Shown here: piece by piece, positions 9,112 to 18,989 of the stretch
Numbering within the stretch: position 1 is the first letter of the stretch
Layout of the letters: the number at the start of each line of letters is the position of its first letter
Assembly: GCF_001975825.1 (NCBI RefSeq)
Contig: NZ_MTKN01000012.1
Coordinates: forward strand, 1-64,000
Reading direction: 5' to 3'
DNA from: [Flexibacter] sp. ATCC 35208
GTDB lineage: Bacteria > Bacteroidota > Bacteroidia > Chitinophagales > Chitinophagaceae
DNA: 64,000 nt
Position numbers and translations under genes: made by a program
Notes under the pieces: generated by a model
Databases searched by the model: none
What the model was told of the DNA's origin: nothing
Seen by the model: only the letters and a program-made list of their open reading frames with translations

Positions 9112-12100
9112 TTATTTTTTCCGGAATTGTTTGAATTTATCGAGCAGTTGCGCCTGCTGTACTTTACGGTCACTGTCCACCTGTTGTCTGAACCGGTCGC
9201 TGAAAGTATTCAGCTCATGAATAGGTTTGCCGGGATGAACAACAATAATTTCCAGCAATTGCAGGTAAGCTGATATGATCAACGTAATCAGCTCCCTTTT
9301 AAAAAGAGAAGACTTGTATTCTACTATGCCGGACAAGTGCCGGGTACCGGGGCGCATTACCAGGCTAAGATCGAACTTGGACTGTATTTCCCTGGGCATC
9401 ATCTTCCTTGCGCTAAGCTGTAATGCTTTGAGTCGCGCACCAAAATCATCATCTGCATTGTTCAATACAAACCTTGCCTGGAAAATAGGATGTACACCCG
9501 GTATTCTTTTATAGGACAACAGCGAGAGTAATTGATCAAAAGGCATTTCCTGGTGGGCGAAGTCGTTTTGCAGTTGCGCATTAACCAGTTTCAACAAAAC
9601 CGAAAACGAAGCCGAAGGATCTATTGTCGTTCTAATGGCTACTGTATTTACAAAAAAGCCAATTAGAGGCTCCAGGCTTTCATGCCCGCGTCCTGCAACA
9701 GAAGTGCCCAGTATGATCTCCTGCTGCTTACTGATATGGTATAATAGTATATTGAACGCTGTGAATAACACAGGGAACAGCGATGTTTGGTCCGATACAG
9801 CCAACTGTTTCAACCGCCCATACAATTCGTCTGGAACAGGGAAATCATATCCTTCTCCTCTCCCGTCATTGTTCGCGGTACGGGCAGAAGAAAATGGCAG
9901 TTGTAGTACCGGGAGCTCTCCGGCCAACCGTTCTTTCCAGTAAGCTGCGGTTAGTACAAATTCGTCACTACGCAGCCAGGCCTGCTGCCAGGCTGCAAAA
10001 TCGCGGTATCTTACCGGCAATACCGGAAGCGATGGCATATGCCCCGTTTTTAACCCTGCATACAACGCCATCCACTCTTTGATAAATATATCCATCGACC
10101 AGCCATCGCTGATGATGTGGTGCATGACCACCACCAGAAGATGTTGCTGCGCAACATCACTAAGTATTTTGATACGGATCAGCTGATCGTGCAGTAAATC
10201 AAACGGAATAGCATTTTCCCGCTCAATATTTATGAGCATTTCTTCATCTGTTAGCAACCAGTCCAATGTTTGCATCGCCCAATCCTCCCTGGATAAAGCG
10301 GGCAATATCTGCTGCCTAGGCAATCCATCCTCTCCGTTAACAAAAACGGTCCTTAAGCTTTCATGCCGTTCTATCATATGCCAGTAAGCCTGCTCCAGCA
10401 GCACGAGATCCAGTGGTCCATTCAAAACTGCACCTCCTGAAATATTATAGGCTGTAAGACCATCTGCATCCTGACTGGCTACCCAAAGGCGTTGCTGATT
10501 GGCAGACAGTGCATAGTCTGGCTGAGGCGCTATGCGTGATATTTTAATACCCGCTCTTTCACCACGGGATGCCAGGAGTACTGCCATGTGCCGGATGTCG
10601 AAATTACCGAATACCTCTCTCAGGGTAATTGTCCTGCCAAATTGCTGCTCTACCTGGTTAATCAGCCTGATAGCTGTGAGGCTGTTACCGCCCATTTCAA
10701 AAAAGTTGTCCGTAACACCGATTTGAGATTTTCCAAGGAGGGACTGCCAGATAGCAGCAAGTCGTTGTTCCATTTCATTACCGGGAGCAATGTGTGCAGC
10801 ACCTGACTCCGCAGTCATTGGCGAGGGCAAAGCATGGCGGTTAATTTTACCGTTAGATGTAAAAGGTAATTTTTCCAGCTTCATGATCACAGTGGGAATC
10901 ATATAAGCTGGCAATTTTTTAGTAAGATCCCCCGGATCGAAATCACCGGCACTAACAATATAGGCAGCCAGCTGATTGTACCCATTATGATCTTTAAATA
11001 CAGTCACAACAGATTGCTTAACTGAAGGAGACTGTTGTAATATAGCTTCTATTTCACCAGGTTCTACACGGTAGCCCCGTATTTTCACCTGTTTGTCAAT
11101 CCGGCCTTTAAATAAAATATCGCCATCCGGCAACTGACAAACCAGATCGCCCGTGCGATATAACTTATACTTATTAGATGCGTCAAAAGGATCATCAATA
11201 AATCTGGCGTTTGTCAAGTCAGGATTATGCAGGTAGCCTGGGGCTACTCCTTCGCCACCAATCCATAACTCGCCGGGTACGCCCACAGGACAAAGCGCAA
11301 AATCCCGGTTTACAATGTAAATCCTGGTATTAGAAAAAGGCTTCCCTATGGGAATAGCATTGTACGAATGAGTGGCCGCAACTTTGTGAAGGAGTTTACC
11401 GACAGTTGTTTCCGTAGGCCCATAATGGTTAATGACGCTGATACCTGGCCGGGCAGCGTAAATGCTTTCCCGGTATTCTTCTGTCAGCTCCTCTCCTCCA
11501 AAGATGATCATCTGTTCCGGCAGCAATAGTTTTCCGCCACGTTCCAACGTATGCCAGTAAGAGGGAACTATTTTCATACAATCGATCCGGTTGACAGCGA
11601 AATATTCATGTAGCAGTGCAGGCGTACTTAAAGTATTCTTCGTAAAGGTGTGTAACGTTCCCCCGGCTGCAAGTGCCCCGAATAAAACCGTATTGCCAAG
11701 ATCTGTGGCAATGGTCGACATTAGCGCAAAACTCCGGTTGATTTGTATATCAGTTGCCGAGAAAAGACCAAATACATAATCCATCACATTCCGGTGACTG
11801 ACCATCACACCTTTGGGTTCACCCGTAGACCCGGAGGTGTAAATCACATAAATTAACCGGGCGCTATGCCGGTTAACAACAGGTTTATCAGGGCGATCGC
11901 TTATCATTGGCAGCAGCATTTCATCCACCTGTATTACAATAAGATCTGTATCTTCAAACAGGGCTACTCCTGTCCTGTCTGTAATCACCAGGGCTGCATC
12001 TGTTTGTTGAATAATATACTGTAGCCTTTCCTGCGGTGCATCAGTATCTATAGGAACATATACTGCGCCTGCCTTTAACACTGCAAGTATTGCTGTCAAT

Positions 12101-15100
12101 ACCTGTTCATATGCCTGACCGATACAAATTACTACCTTACTGTCTTCTGTAACTCCTAACGTACGGATATAATGCGCCAACCTGTTCGCCTGTTCATCCA
12201 CTTCTCTGTATGTACGGACCTGTGATCCGAATATGAGCGCAGGAGCATCAGGTGTACGCCTGGCGTGATCTTCAAACAGGTCAGTGATCGTTTTTTGTTC
12301 CGGGAAATCAACACTGGCGATTAAAGGCTGCAATTGCTGATCCGCTGCCGTTAGTATGGAATAATTCCCTATTCGTTGTTCGGGATTCTCCATTATTGCA
12401 CGTAACAGTACATCAAAATTCCCGGCCATACGTTCGATGGTTGCGGCAAAGAAAAGATCACTGTTATATTGTATGGCATACTGTATATCATTCTCATTTT
12501 CCGTAAATGTAAACGTGAGATCAAACTTAGCAACCTCCTGCTCAAACGGCAGTACTGAAAATGATACGTCGTCCAATTCAGGTATAGTAACAGGTATATT
12601 GTTCTGTAGCACAAACAGTACCTGGAACAAAGCAGTATGTGCAGGATCTCTGGTGGTTTCCACTACATCTACGACTTTTTCAAAAGGCACATCCCCATGG
12701 GTAAATGCATCCAGCGAAGTTTCCTTCACCTTAGCCAATAAGCTACAAAAAGTTGGATTTCCGCTCAAATCATCCCGAAGCACAACCATATTCACAAAAA
12801 AACCTATCAGTGGTGCTATTTCGAACTGACCGCGATTTGCAAGAGGACTTCCTACGCTGATATCATCCTGCCCGGTGTAACGGTATAATAACACCTTGAA
12901 GGCAGCAAGCAATGTCATAAATAAAGTAACTCCTTCCCTGGCAGACAGTGCTTTCAATTGCGCTGTAAGTGCAGGATCGATATAAAAATGACATGCTCCG
13001 CCTTTGAAAGTTCTCGTAGCGGGTCTTGTCTTATCAAATGGTAGTGCAAGTCGCTGTATTCCATCCAGTTTATTTTCCCAGTACGCCAGTTTGTGTACCA
13101 ATAGCTCTCCCTTTAAATACGCCCGCTGCCATAAGGCATAATCTGCATACTGAACAGGCAATACGGGCAAACCGGCATCAATAGTGTTTCCCTTTGCTTT
13201 GTAAAAAGAAGTGAGCTCATTCACAAACAAAGGCATAGACCAGCCGTCTGCAATCAAATGATGCATCACAATGATCAGGTAAGTGTCGCCTTCAGACTGT
13301 GATAAGAGGCAAGCTCTCAGCAACAGGTCTTCCGCCAACCTGAATGGCTGGTTCACCCACTCCGTGATATATTGTTCCACCATCGCATTCCCAACAGTAA
13401 CACTGTCCAGTTCAAACAGTGGAATCGGTTGTATATATTGGTACCCCATTCCATCCTCTTCCCGGATCACAGTCCGCAGCACTTCATGCCGGTCCAGCAT
13501 AGCTATAAAGGCAGCATGAAGTGCGCCCTTATCCAGGTTACCATTTAACTTCAATACAATCGGAATGTGATAATGAATACTACCTTCCAGGCGGTCAAGT
13601 AACCAGATCCGTTCCTGCGCAAAAGAAAGCGGTATCTTTGGGGGACGTTGCTGTACGGTCATAAGCGGGACAACGGAGGTTCCCAACCGTTCATGAATGA
13701 GGGCTTCCTGAAGTAGTATAGTAGGATTGGCGAAAAGCTCTTTTACCTGTACATCTGCACCTAATGCATTCCTGATAGCTGCACCTGCACTGGCCAGCAT
13801 AAGTGAGTTACCTCCGAGCGCAAGGAAATCATCATGCACACCAATCCCCGGAATTCCCAACAATGTTTCCCATATGACCACCAGTTGCTGCTGGAGTGCA
13901 TTTGCAGGTGGCACATAATTTTCTTTTTGTAAATGAAAATCAGGCAGCTGTTTTTTATCTATTTTCCCATTGGGGGTAAGCGGAAGTATATTCAGCTGCA
14001 TAAAAAAACCGGGCACCATGTATTCCGGAAGTGTGCCAGTGAGGAATTTCCTGAGCACATCTTGCTCAATCAAAGAGTTGGCTACGAAATAAGCCACTAA
14101 TACCTTGTTTTGAGCCGTCTCCTTCACGGTAACAACTACCTGTTGTATATCAGGCGAAAAACGCACAATAGCAGCTTCCACCTCTCCTGCTTCGATACGA
14201 TATCCCCTTAGTTTGAGCTGCTCATCATTCCTGCCTTTGAATTCAATATTTCCATCGGGCAACCATCTGCCTACATCACCGGTATTATACATTCTTGTAC
14301 CATGTACAGGATGCTCAATGAATCTTTCACAGGTAAGCCGTTCATTATTCAGATAACCTTTTCCGACACCAACCCCCGCTACGAAAATCGTTCCTTCGAT
14401 CCCAACAGGCACTAATTGCAGCAAGTCATCGAGGATCAATACAGACAAATTAGCAATAGGCCGGCCTATGGGTAATGTTTTCCGTGTACTATCTTCAGGC
14501 ATTACCCGGTACATCGAAACACAAACTGCACATTCAGTAGGACCATAAGCATTAAAGCAAAGAATGTTTTTGGCCAGACCGGTTACTTTAGGTACATGAG
14601 CAGCTTCACCTGCAGTTATCAGGCATCGGATCCCGGCGAGATCACCATCGGTTAGCAAATCCAGGTAGCCAGGTGTAACGGAGATGACAGAGGTAGTTGT
14701 TTCCCGCAAAAATGCACCGAACTGCACCGGATCTTTTACCAACATTTCTTCAGGTATCAAAATAGTAGCGCCACTGTAAAGCGCAGTCATCACTTCTGCA
14801 ACAGAAGCATCAAAAGCGAGGGAGGCCACCCATGTCACACGATCTGCAGCTGATAGCTCCAGTCTGCTGATCATATCCAACGACATATTTATGTTACCGC
14901 CGTGTGTCACCATAGCCCCTTTAGGCTTACCTGTAGAACCTGATGTGTAGATCACATATGCTGTATCACCATGCAAAATTTCACAATCAGGATTAACAAC
15001 CGGTTCTTGCTGCCACAGGCTTTCGTCATACACAACAGCACTAATAGATTCGAATGCAGGTGCCGCTGTAATCAATAACTGTATACGGCTATCATCTATA

Positions 15101-16095
15101 ATGTGCGCTATTCTTTCTGCAGGATAATTCCGGTCTACAGGCAGATAGGCAGCACCTGTTTTCAAAATCGCCAGCATCGCTACCACAAAATCGTCAGACT
15201 TAGGCAACAGTATGCCGACTACACTATCCCTGCTTAACAGATAGTTTTGTAACAGGTAGTGAGCCATTTTATTGACAGCACAATTCAGTTCTCCATATGT
15301 CATCTCACGACCCCTATGTACCAGTGCAATCGCATGTGGATCACTTTGCACCCGGGCTTCAAACAGGCTTACCATCGTAGCATCATGAGGATATTCCTTC
15401 CGGGAATTGAAAGTATGCAGCAACAGGTCCTTCTCATCTGCCAACAGCAGTGATACTTCACCTATAGGGATGTCAATATAAGCTTCCAGCTGCCTGATCC
15501 AGTTTACATACTGATTAAGAAAATGGGCAGCCACAAAACTATCAGTAAAATCAGATGATGTGTGAATAGAAAATGTATTTCCATCAATACAAAAATTGAA
15601 AGGCATTGCCTGAAGTGGTCTGGGAGCCTGGCTATGGCAGGAGAAAGTAAAATCCGTCAGCTGCCTGAATGAAACAGTACCAGGTGTATTTTGCCATTCA
15701 GCCGGATCGTATATAGCGTGGCTATATACCTCCTGTACTTCCTTCTTCATTTCATGCAGCAACTGTCTTAAAGTAAGACGGATGTTTGGTAAATTGTAAA
15801 ATAGCAGTGGGGTATCAGCGAACTGTTGCGCTCTTATTATATCATAAGAGAGCACGCTTCCGCCAAAGGCAGGAAAATACCTCTTCAGCAATAGCATGTA
15901 TACCGCGAGATAGACGGTATAGACAGCCATGGGCTGTCGCCCGGTTAAGTGTTGAAAGTAACCGGTTTCTTCCTCAGGCAAAATAATTGTTCGGGAAAAG
16001 TCGGGGACGATAGCCCCAATAGCACTTATATCTTTACCGTGGATTTTTTTCAGCCAATACTCCCTTAAAAGTTGATTCTCGATACGCTCTTGCAT
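9112..16095 (-). CDS. NRPS-1: partial C / A / T / C / A / T / C, 2327 aa
   Basis: The N-terminus (1-235) resembles only the C-terminal lobe of a condensation domain and has no HHxxxDG. Then come A1 at about 240-715 (YTSGSTGKPKG 383-393), T1 (GGNS, Ser764), C at about 820-1250 (HHLIADG 945-951), A2 at 1272-1755, T2 (GGNS, Ser1805) and a last intact C at about 1860-2290 (HHIISDG 1992-1998). A short charged tail ending FKQFRKK follows. By-eye binding-pocket codes are D-A-A-S-I-A-A-V-C for A1 (aromatic, Phe/Tyr-like) and D-L-T-K-I-G-H-V-G for A2 (Asp-like). It is the first synthetase of the operon, so A1 probably starts the peptide. It contains no epimerisation, methylation or release domain. Confidence 0.93.
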   Translation of the reverse strand: MQERIENQLLREYWLKKIHGKDISAIGAIVPDFSRTIILPEEETGYFQHLTGRQPMAVYTVYLAVYMLLLKRYFPAFGGSVLSYDIIRAQQFADTPLLFYNLPNIRLTLRQLLHEMKKEVQEVYSHAIYDPAEWQNTPGTVSFRQLTDFTFSCHSQAPRPLQAMPFNFCIDGNTFSIHTSSDFTDSFVAAHFLNQYVNWIRQLEAYIDIPIGEVSLLLADEKDLLLHTFNSRKEYPHDATMVSLFEARVQSDPHAIALVHRGREMTYGELNCAVNKMAHYLLQNYLLSRDSVVGILLPKSDDFVVAMLAILKTGAAYLPVDRNYPAERIAHIIDDSRIQLLITAAPAFESISAVVYDESLWQQEPVVNPDCEILHGDTAYVIYTSGSTGKPKGAMVTHGGNINMSLDMISRLELSAADRVTWVASLAFDASVAEVMTALYSGATILIPEEMLVKDPVQFGAFLRETTTSVISVTPGYLDLLTDGDLAGIRCLITAGEAAHVPKVTGLAKNILCFNAYGPTECAVCVSMYRVMPEDSTRKTLPIGRPIANLSVLILDDLLQLVPVGIEGTIFVAGVGVGKGYLNNERLTCERFIEHPVHGTRMYNTGDVGRWLPDGNIEFKGRNDEQLKLRGYRIEAGEVEAAIVRFSPDIQQVVVTVKETAQNKVLVAYFVANSLIEQDVLRKFLTGTLPEYMVPGFFMQLNILPLTPNGKIDKKQLPDFHLQKENYVPPANALQQQLVVIWETLLGIPGIGVHDDFLALGGNSLMLASAGAAIRNALGADVQVKELFANPTILLQEALIHERLGTSVVPLMTVQQRPPKIPLSFAQERIWLLDRLEGSIHYHIPIVLKLNGNLDKGALHAAFIAMLDRHEVLRTVIREEDGMGYQYIQPIPLFELDSVTVGNAMVEQYITEWVNQPFRLAEDLLLRACLLSQSEGDTYLIIVMHHLIADGWSMPLFVNELTSFYKAKGNTIDAGLPVLPVQYADYALWQRAYLKGELLVHKLAYWENKLDGIQRLALPFDKTRPATRTFKGGACHFYIDPALTAQLKALSAREGVTLFMTLLAAFKVLLYRYTGQDDISVGSPLANRGQFEIAPLIGFFVNMVVLRDDLSGNPTFCSLLAKVKETSLDAFTHGDVPFEKVVDVVETTRDPAHTALFQVLFVLQNNIPVTIPELDDVSFSVLPFEQEVAKFDLTFTFTENENDIQYAIQYNSDLFFAATIERMAGNFDVLLRAIMENPEQRIGNYSILTAADQQLQPLIASVDFPEQKTITDLFEDHARRTPDAPALIFGSQVRTYREVDEQANRLAHYIRTLGVTEDSKVVICIGQAYEQVLTAILAVLKAGAVYVPIDTDAPQERLQYIIQQTDAALVITDRTGVALFEDTDLIVIQVDEMLLPMISDRPDKPVVNRHSARLIYVIYTSGSTGEPKGVMVSHRNVMDYVFGLFSATDIQINRSFALMSTIATDLGNTVLFGALAAGGTLHTFTKNTLSTPALLHEYFAVNRIDCMKIVPSYWHTLERGGKLLLPEQMIIFGGEELTEEYRESIYAARPGISVINHYGPTETTVGKLLHKVAATHSYNAIPIGKPFSNTRIYIVNRDFALCPVGVPGELWIGGEGVAPGYLHNPDLTNARFIDDPFDASNKYKLYRTGDLVCQLPDGDILFKGRIDKQVKIRGYRVEPGEIEAILQQSPSVKQSVVTVFKDHNGYNQLAAYIVSAGDFDPGDLTKKLPAYMIPTVIMKLEKLPFTSNGKINRHALPSPMTAESGAAHIAPGNEMEQRLAAIWQSLLGKSQIGVTDNFFEMGGNSLTAIRLINQVEQQFGRTITLREVFGNFDIRHMAVLLASRGERAGIKISRIAPQPDYALSANQQRLWVASQDADGLTAYNISGGAVLNGPLDLVLLEQAYWHMIERHESLRTVFVNGEDGLPRQQILPALSREDWAMQTLDWLLTDEEMLINIERENAIPFDLLHDQLIRIKILSDVAQQHLLVVVMHHIISDGWSMDIFIKEWMALYAGLKTGHMPSLPVLPVRYRDFAAWQQAWLRSDEFVLTAAYWKERLAGELPVLQLPFSSARTANNDGRGEGYDFPVPDELYGRLKQLAVSDQTSLFPVLFTAFNILLYHISKQQEIILGTSVAGRGHESLEPLIGFFVNTVAIRTTIDPSASFSVLLKLVNAQLQNDFAHQEMPFDQLLSLLSYKRIPGVHPIFQARFVLNNADDDFGARLKALQLSARKMMPREIQSKFDLSLVMRPGTRHLSGIVEYKSSLFKRELITLIISAYLQLLEIIVVHPGKPIHELNTFSDRFRQQVDSDRKVQQAQLLDKFKQFRKK

Positions 16096-16367
16096 TCTTT
16101 AAGCTTTATGCATAAAACAACAGACAGGATGATGTAACAATGTTATACTTCCTTTGAAATGAATTACAGTTTGAATAGCTTGTTTAAAAAGTATTCTTTG
16201 TGACATAAGAATCAGTGAAGCGTTCAGTTAACTGGGTAATTTCATATTTAGCATACTATTTCCCCTTTCCGTACTATTATTAAAAATGTATAGTAGCGGA
16301 ACGAGTTAATTGGAAAAATGATGTTGAAAATTGTAAGAATGGAAATGGGGTATTCCTTCAAAAATGT
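16096..16367 (-). promoter_or_regulatory. 272-nt leader between the NusG-like gene and the NRPS operon
   Basis: No coding frame is visible. The stretch holds a hairpin-forming repeat, TACTAT at 16272-16277 with ATAGTA at 16290-16295, extended by nearby CCG/CGG bases. There is no T-tract typical of an intrinsic terminator on the minus strand, and I found no TAnnTTTG element. A long untranslated leader between a specialised NusG gene and a very long operon is where such factors are usually recruited to the transcription complex. That role is inferred. Confidence 0.4.
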
Positions 16368-16883
16368 CTAGGCTACAAAAGCGATCAGGTATTCGCTGGG
16401 TAAATTGATGAGTACATTTCTTCTTAGCAGGTTTACTCTGACAATTATTTTTTCTTTCCCTTTCACCTCCACTACTTCAGCCTTACAACCGGCGAGCGTA
16501 CCTTCTTTAATCACAACCTGGCGACCAGGGTCAAAGCGAGCAGACGAAACCTCCATTTCTGCATGCTGCATTTCCAGTAACCGGATGTTGTCGATAACGA
16601 TTTCACTTACCACCGCAATCTCATTGCCGAACTTCACATAGTTAATCACACTATTAATATTCAACAATTCATAATATTCACTTACGTTTTCTGGACTGAC
16701 AAAAATATAAGAAGGGAATAACGGTAGTTCTACATATCGCTTCCTTCCGTTCCAGGTCCTTAGATTTTTTGTCATTGGCAGAAAGAAAGTGATTCCTCTA
16801 GTCTTTAAAATGCTGGCAATTTTCTTTTCATGGCGTGGCATGACATAAATCACATACCAACTTCTTTTGCAAGAAATCTTCAT
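16368..16883 (-). CDS. NusG/UpxY-like specialised transcription antiterminator, about 171 aa
   Basis: The NGN domain is recognisable from WYVIYVMPRHEKKIASIL near the N-terminus and FFLPM...ELPLFPSYIFV, the typical RfaH/NusG pattern in which an aromatic face contacts RNA polymerase. A KOW-type segment follows (GRQVVIKEGTLAGCKAEVVE). I prefer the ATG at 16883 because the NGN domain starts just after it; an in-frame ATG at 16916 adds 11 residues. Paralogues of this kind (UpxY, LoaP, TaA) sit at the head of long capsule or antibiotic operons and prevent premature termination there. The gene is first in the same direction as 16 kb of NRPS genes, so it probably acts on that operon. It is too distinctive and too local to be the housekeeping NusG. 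Confidence 0.88.
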   Translation of the reverse strand: MKISCKRSWYVIYVMPRHEKKIASILKTRGITFFLPMTKNLRTWNGRKRYVELPLFPSYIFVSPENVSEYYELLNINSVINYVKFGNEIAVVSEIVIDNIRLLEMQHAEMEVSSARFDPGRQVVIKEGTLAGCKAEVVEVKGKEKIIVRVNLLRRNVLINLPSEYLIAFVA

Positions 16884-16929
16884 TGTGGGTCTATATTTAA
16901 GGGAAACATGTATCAAACAAATAATGAAC

Positions 16930-16948
16930 AGTGATTTACATAATCACT
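16930..16948. repeat. Perfect 7-bp inverted repeat upstream of the NusG-like gene
   Basis: AGTGATT-TACAT-AATCACT is a perfect palindrome with a 5-nt spacer. It lies 46 bp before the preferred start of the NusG-like gene, where a promoter or operator would be. It could be a regulator-binding site or an RNA hairpin in the 5' leader. Confidence 0.45.
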
Positions 16949-18210
16949 ATCAATGAGGAAACAACTATATAATTTTATTTAAATGAAAAATCGTACAACG
17001 ACTTAGTTGTGGCCAGGATAGAGCTATCGCTAAGGTAAGCTGCACTTACAATAGATTAAAATGATTTAAATTAAACTGCAAATACCAATTGTGCAACTTC
17101 CGGATTGATCTTTATGATTCCGATAACGAGCTTAACATATTTGGGTTTCTGACCAGCAATTTAATTCATTTTGCTAAAGAAAAAAAAATAATCCAATCGC
17201 GTAATAAGTTACATTAAGTTCTTTTCGCAGCGAATAATATTTACCAATAAATTATTATTTTTCAATTACCACTTTCTCTTTATATTCAATCAAATAGATG
17301 ATTTTCTTGCTGCGCGAATGTAGTAGATGGATGTAAACAAAAAAGAACAATCATTGAAAAAATTGTACTTTCAGCCAACCCTATGCTTCTACCATGAATT
17401 ATTAGATTATCAAAGACGAAGCTGTACTATGCGCGTTTATGGAATGACTGCCGATATTGGAAGAAAGTGAAGTATATATGTACAACATAGCCCTTTTTTA
17501 TAAGCATCCCTTTTAGGTAATTTTCAAAACAGGTAACAATGCGGATTTTATCCATGATAGACTCAAAGACAAATTCCTGTATCATATAAACAGGAATCTG
17601 AACGTCGCGGTTACTGATGGTGTTGTTTAACAGTTTTCTTTGTGCAATACATTTTGCCCGTTTGAATATTTTGCCACCGTGAGTTAATAAGTTAACTGGG
17701 AACTTCGTTCTGGCCTTAGGGCAACAGTATCACAAAATATGTATATATATTATCAAAATATGCCTGGGTCATAAAATCATTATTGAACTGAACTATAAAA
17801 CTAACCACAAAGTGCACAATATTTTTGCGCATTTTATGCAAATTCGAATTTCCCCTTTTTTATTAAGGCAGTCAATATATGTAAAGTACAGGTGTAAACT
17901 TGACAATACCCGCATAGTGATGAAAATAGGACAACACAAACAACTGCGACTTCTGCATTGCTAACAGTACTAATCATTGCATGATTATTCTTCGTTGTTC
18001 AGAAAGAAGAGGTTCCCAATTTACGATTTTTACAGGCAAGCGTTTGATCAAGTTATTTATGCCCTTCTTTCTTTAAATTTCGCTCAAAAAGCTCCTTGAA
18101 AATCTGGGAAATAAAGTAATCTATGATAATTTTGATATTGATGTCAATTTTAATGCAGTGGCGGAATAAGCGTAAGCAAAAAGCCATTGTACTGACAAGT
18201 GCACGATGAT
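16949..18210. other. AT-rich non-coding stretch
   Basis: About 1.26 kb with no frame that resembles a known protein on either strand, and no clear terminator or tandem repeat. It is rich in A and T runs and scattered stop codons. It probably contains the unseen promoter of the NusG-NRPS operon at its left end and eroded sequence at its right end, next to the gene remnants that follow. Confidence 0.5.
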
Positions 18211-18545
18211 ATGAAAAAACTCCTTTTAGCCTTCAGTGTAATGATAGGGTTGTTGAGTTTTGCAGGCACTAATGAATGATGAAGTAAAAACCAAAGAACA
18301 ATTGGGCGAGAAATTATTTTTCGCCCCAATTTTGTCTGCGGACAATACTATTAGTTGCGCCTACAGTCATAAGCCTCAATTTACCTTCTCAGAAACGGCT
18401 ACTTTCAGCGTGGGAATAAACGGGAATTTGATTACCTGCAATTCACCAGGATTAATTCACCAGGATTGGCGAATCTTTCCGGTCGTGCGGCTTTACTCCA
18501 ATCTCCATGTATTATATGGCTAGTGCAAAAATAATATGATTGTTT
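18211..18545 (+). pseudogene. Remnant of a MauG/di-haem cytochrome c peroxidase gene
   Basis: A signal-peptide-like start (MKKLLLAFSVMIGLLSFAG) is followed by a stop, then in another frame by LGEKLFFAPILSADNTISCA, KPQFTF and FSVGINGN. That is the N-terminal signature of the CCP/MauG family. The haem-binding CxxCH has become CAYSH, so the second cysteine is lost. A further frame change is needed to read NLSGRAALLQS. With at least two frame breaks and a lost haem site, it cannot make a working enzyme. Confidence 0.75.
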
Positions 18546-18574
18546 ACGATGCCAGTAATAACTTCCTCCTTGCG

Positions 18575-18721
18575 CTACTTCCCTGTAATCTTTTTACGGT
18601 GGTTATTTGCTCAGTCAACCATCACGTCAACAACAGGATTCAAGCTTTCACTATAAGCCGCCAGCGTTTATTCAACAAGAACCGGCGAATCATCATAGAC
18701 AGTCCTTATAATGAGCTGATT
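18575..18721 (-). pseudogene. Relic of an HxlR regulator gene, C-terminal part only
   Basis: The sequence matches bases 30422-30568 without insertions or deletions but with several substitutions. It covers the stop codon and the last 49 or so residues' worth of the intact hxlR-like gene. It is cut at a 10-base sequence, TGAGCTGATT, where it joins the VOC relic. The DNA-binding winged helix is absent. Confidence 0.85.
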
Positions 18722-18967
18722 GAACTGAAAAACTCCACGCGGGATCATCGCTTTACTGACCTATTAAATGCCGCATCAGTTCTGGGCTATGGTCACATGG
18801 CAGTATTTGTAAATGGCCTGCATACCGTTTTTAATTGGCTGATAAACAATGAGGCATTACAGGTCATTCCGCCATCACCAGCCATTAAAAAGGGCGATAC
18901 GTATGCTTATGTTTAGGATATAGAAGGCAATCTTATAGAATTGATTCAGGGTGGTCAACGGCTTTGA
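18712..18967 (+). pseudogene. Relic of a VOC-family gene, C-terminal half
   Basis: The sequence matches bases 31088-31343 of the intact VOC gene with the same spacing and about one substitution per ten bases. An in-frame TAG at 18914-18916 replaces codon AAG (within TATGTCAAGGAT). The N-terminal half, signal peptide and promoter are missing because of a deletion fusing it to the HxlR relic. Similarity continues about 20 bases past the stop codon. Confidence 0.85.
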
Positions 18968-18989
18968 TGCAACAGCTGCCCGCAATGGG

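Noticed and set aside
1..16095. Siderophore cluster assignment
   Set aside because: The Asp codes and SyrP-like hydroxylase fit a metal-binding peptide, but no siderophore receptor, exporter or iron-responsive element is present, and the next synthetases are outside the window.
16949..18210. CRISPR or tandem repeats in the AT-rich stretch
   Set aside because: No repeated unit longer than a few bases recurs at regular spacing.
18536..18916. A 126-residue plus-strand frame across the hxlR/VOC relic
   Set aside because: It reads the wrong strand of the hxlR relic before entering the VOC relic; the chance fusion has no start context and ends at a mutational TAG.
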